Shown: one piece after another, positions 7,211-9,022 of the stretch
Layout of the letters: the number at the start of each line of letters is the position of its first letter
Numbering within the stretch: the stretch's first letter is position 1
Origin: an uncultured Bacteroidales bacterium
GTDB taxonomy: Bacteria; Bacteroidota; Bacteroidia; Bacteroidales; UBA932
NCBI GenBank assembly: GCA_946062035.1
Contig: CAMGTS010000041.1
Coordinates: 1-9,022 of the forward strand
Reading direction: 5' to 3'
Length of the DNA stretch: 9,022 nucleotides
Position numbers and translations under genes: made by a program
Notes under the pieces: generated by a model
What the model was told of the DNA's origin: nothing
The model's input: only the letters and a program-made list of their open reading frames with translations
Database searches by the model: none

Positions 7211-9022
7211 ATGAAAAAATTATCCGAGCTGTCTACAGCGGAAAAAGGTGTTATAGTCAAAGTGCACGGGCACGGAGGGTTCCGCAAGCGAATTGTGGAG
7301 ATGGGATTCATTATGGGGAAGACCGTGGAAGTCCTCCATAAAGCTCCGTTGCAGGATCCCGTGGAGTATAGAATTTTAGGGTACAATGTTTCTTTGCGAT
7401 TGAGCGAGGCCGCTCAAATTGAAGTTATCAGTATCGATGAGGCGGAACATCTTGCAAAAGAGCACGATTCTTCGCATCAAGTCAAATGCGCATATTGTTC
7501 AGAGTCTTGCGTATCATCATGTAAATATGCTGACAATTCTGTGCAATACGCTGATTCCGAAGAAGATGCCCTGTTGAGGGGCGCAAGGGAAAAAAGCAGG
7601 GATATTACTGTCGCCCTCGTCGGTAACCCTAATTGTGGGAAGACCTCGCTATTCAACAGGGCGAGCGGGGCGCATGAGAGGGTGGGCAACTATAGCGGTG
7701 TGACGGTCGATGCCGTTAAAGGTAAAATGTATTTCAAGGGGTACAGATTCACCCTTATAGACCTTCCTGGCACATATTCGATTTCAGCATACAGTCCGGA
7801 AGAGAAGTTTGTCCGCAACTCTATATTGAACGACCATCCTGATGTTATCCTGAATGTCGTGGATTCGTCAAACTTGGAAAGAAATCTTTTCCTGACAGCC
7901 CAGTTGATAGATATGAACCATAGAATGGTCGTTGCGCTGAATATGTTCGACGAGTTGGAGGAAAAGGGCGACCACTTGGATTATAAAGAGTTGGAGCGGC
8001 TGCTCGGAGTTCCGATGGTTCCGACGGTTTCGGTAAAGAACCAGGGGCTGACGCAGCTTTTCAACACAATAATAGAGGTTTATGAGGGCGCAGATCAAGT
8101 TAGGTCTACGGATGGAAGCGGAAAGTATCCTAACGTGGCGGGAACAAGAAAAGACCAGGCTGCTGACAGTAAAAAACTCTCGGAAAAGAGCGGAGTGCTC
8201 TCTATCCTGAAGCATATTCATATCAATCATGGCTCTGTGCTCGAGCACTCCATCGATACGCTTAAGGCGGAGATATATAAGAACCCTAACGCATTGGATG
8301 AGATAACTCCGAGATATGTCGCTATAAGGCTTCTTCAGGGTGACAGTCTGATGGAGAAGTTTATCACACGGTTCGCTAACTATGATAATATCCTTAAAGT
8401 TAGGGATGCGGAAGTTAAGAAGATAGAGAGGGAACTCCATACTTCCGCTGAAAACGCTTTCATGGATGCGAAATACGGATTCATCGACGGTGCGTTGAAA
8501 GAGACACTAAAACGCGGACAAGTCAGAAAGAGCAAGAACTTTACTGAAAAAATAGATAGTTTCGCCACGAGCAAATGGTGGGGATTCCCTATTTTCTTCG
8601 CTATGCTATATCTCATCTTCCAGGCTACATTCACTATCGGGCAATATCCGATGGACTGGATTGACTCTTGTGTCGGGTGGATCGGAAATTTTGTGAGCGG
8701 TCTGATGCCTGAAGGGTGGTTCAAGGCTCTTGTCGTTGACGGAATCATAACTGGAGTTGGCAGCGTGATAGTTTTCCTGCCGAATATTCTGATTCTGTTC
8801 TTCTTCATATCGTTTTTGGAAGCGACTGGGTACATGGCTCGTGCCGCTTTCATCATGGACAGGGTAATGCACAAGTTCGGATTGCACGGGCGCTCGTTTA
8901 TCCCTCTTATTATGGGATTCGGATGCAATGTCCCGGCTGTAATGGCGACCCGTACTATTGAAAACCGCAATGCGAGGATGACGACAATCCTGATCAATCC
9001 GCTGATGAGCTGTAGCGCAAGA
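7211..9022 (+). CDS. feoB: Fused FeoA-FeoB ferrous iron transporter (3' end outside window)
   Basis: This inner-membrane ferrous iron importer has FeoA fused to the N-terminus of FeoB. The frame is open for 604 codons to the right edge; the full protein probably exceeds 800 residues. Residues 1 to about 75 are an SH3-like FeoA domain ([12 protein letters not shown] 25-36). Residues 76-130 form an acidic linker with Cys at 93, 96, 100 and 104 (CxxCxxxCxxxC). The GTPase follows: G1 GNPNCGKT 138-145, G2 Thr165 in NYSGVTVD, G3 DLPG 184-187, G4 NMFD 244-247, G5 SVK 274-276. The helical GDI-like region ([11 protein letters not shown]) leads to the membrane part, with helices from W456, the block [17 protein letters not shown], and the pore motif GFGCNVPA with Cys572. 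An in-frame TAG at 7184-7186 and an immediate FeoA N-terminus fix ATG 7211 as the start. It uses GGG and AGG codons that the receptor avoids. It diverges from the lipoprotein gene. Confidence 0.96.
   Translation, partial: MKKLSELSTAEKGVIVKVHGHGGFRKRIVEMGFIMGKTVEVLHKAPLQDPVEYRILGYNVSLRLSEAAQIEVISIDEAEHLAKEHDSSHQVKCAYCSESCVSSCKYADNSVQYADSEEDALLRGAREKSRDITVALVGNPNCGKTSLFNRASGAHERVGNYSGVTVDAVKGKMYFKGYRFTLIDLPGTYSISAYSPEEKFVRNSILNDHPDVILNVVDSSNLERNLFLTAQLIDMNHRMVVALNMFDELEEKGDHLDYKELERLLGVPMVPTVSVKNQGLTQLFNTIIEVYEGADQVRSTDGSGKYPNVAGTRKDQAADSKKLSEKSGVLSILKHIHINHGSVLEHSIDTLKAEIYKNPNALDEITPRYVAIRLLQGDSLMEKFITRFANYDNILKVRDAEVKKIERELHTSAENAFMDAKYGFIDGALKETLKRGQVRKSKNFTEKIDSFATSKWWGFPIFFAMLYLIFQATFTIGQYPMDWIDSCVGWIGNFVSGLMPEGWFKALVVDGIITGVGSVIVFLPNILILFFFISFLEATGYMARAAFIMDRVMHKFGLHGRSFIPLIMGFGCNVPAVMATRTIENRNARMTTILINPLMSCSAR

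Noticed and set aside
7868..8997. Two long open frames on the minus strand inside feoAB (190 and 205 codons)
   Set aside because: They lie antisense to a clear FeoB sequence with all its motifs, show no recognisable domain, and have no promoter or leader of the local type.

Overview
The window looks like chromosomal DNA of a member of the Bacteroidales (phylum Bacteroidota). Four things point there: an Oar-like TonB-dependent receptor with an N-terminal carboxypeptidase-regulatory domain, a DUF5686-type outer-membrane protein, a fused FeoA-FeoB iron transporter, and promoters of the phylum's TTTG / TAnnTTTG type with AT-rich leaders and no clear Shine-Dalgarno sequences. I see no mobile element, CRISPR array, tRNA or rRNA.

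Layout: (1) 1-1063 (+) is the C-terminal part of a DUF5686-like outer-membrane beta-barrel protein, cut by the left edge. (2) 1060-2325 (-) is metK, S-adenosylmethionine synthase, convergent with gene 1 and overlapping its stop codon by 4 bp. (3) 2326-2610 is a divergent intergenic region. It carries a roughly 140-nt metK leader with an S-box-like (SAM-I-like) motif and a hairpin against the metK start codon, plus a good Bacteroidales promoter for the receptor. (4) 2611-6018 (+) is the 1135-residue TonB-dependent receptor, followed by a strong intrinsic terminator. (5) 6244-7092 (-) is a DUF4465 lipoprotein, probably surface-exposed, with its own hairpin terminator. (6) 7211-9022 (+) is a FeoA-FeoB fusion, divergent from the lipoprotein and cut by the right edge after 604 residues. 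It has a cysteine cluster between the FeoA and G domains.

Each gene appears to be transcribed alone: orientations alternate +,-,+,-,+. Three of the five products are assigned to the outer membrane or cell surface (DUF5686-like barrel, receptor, DUF4465 lipoprotein), FeoAB to the inner membrane and MetK to the cytoplasm. A shared uptake role for the receptor, lipoprotein and FeoAB is possible but only suggested by adjacency. The points most worth checking are the putative SAM-sensing leader of metK, the Cys-rich linker of FeoAB, and the near-leaderless feoAB promoter with an inverted repeat at its -33 region.
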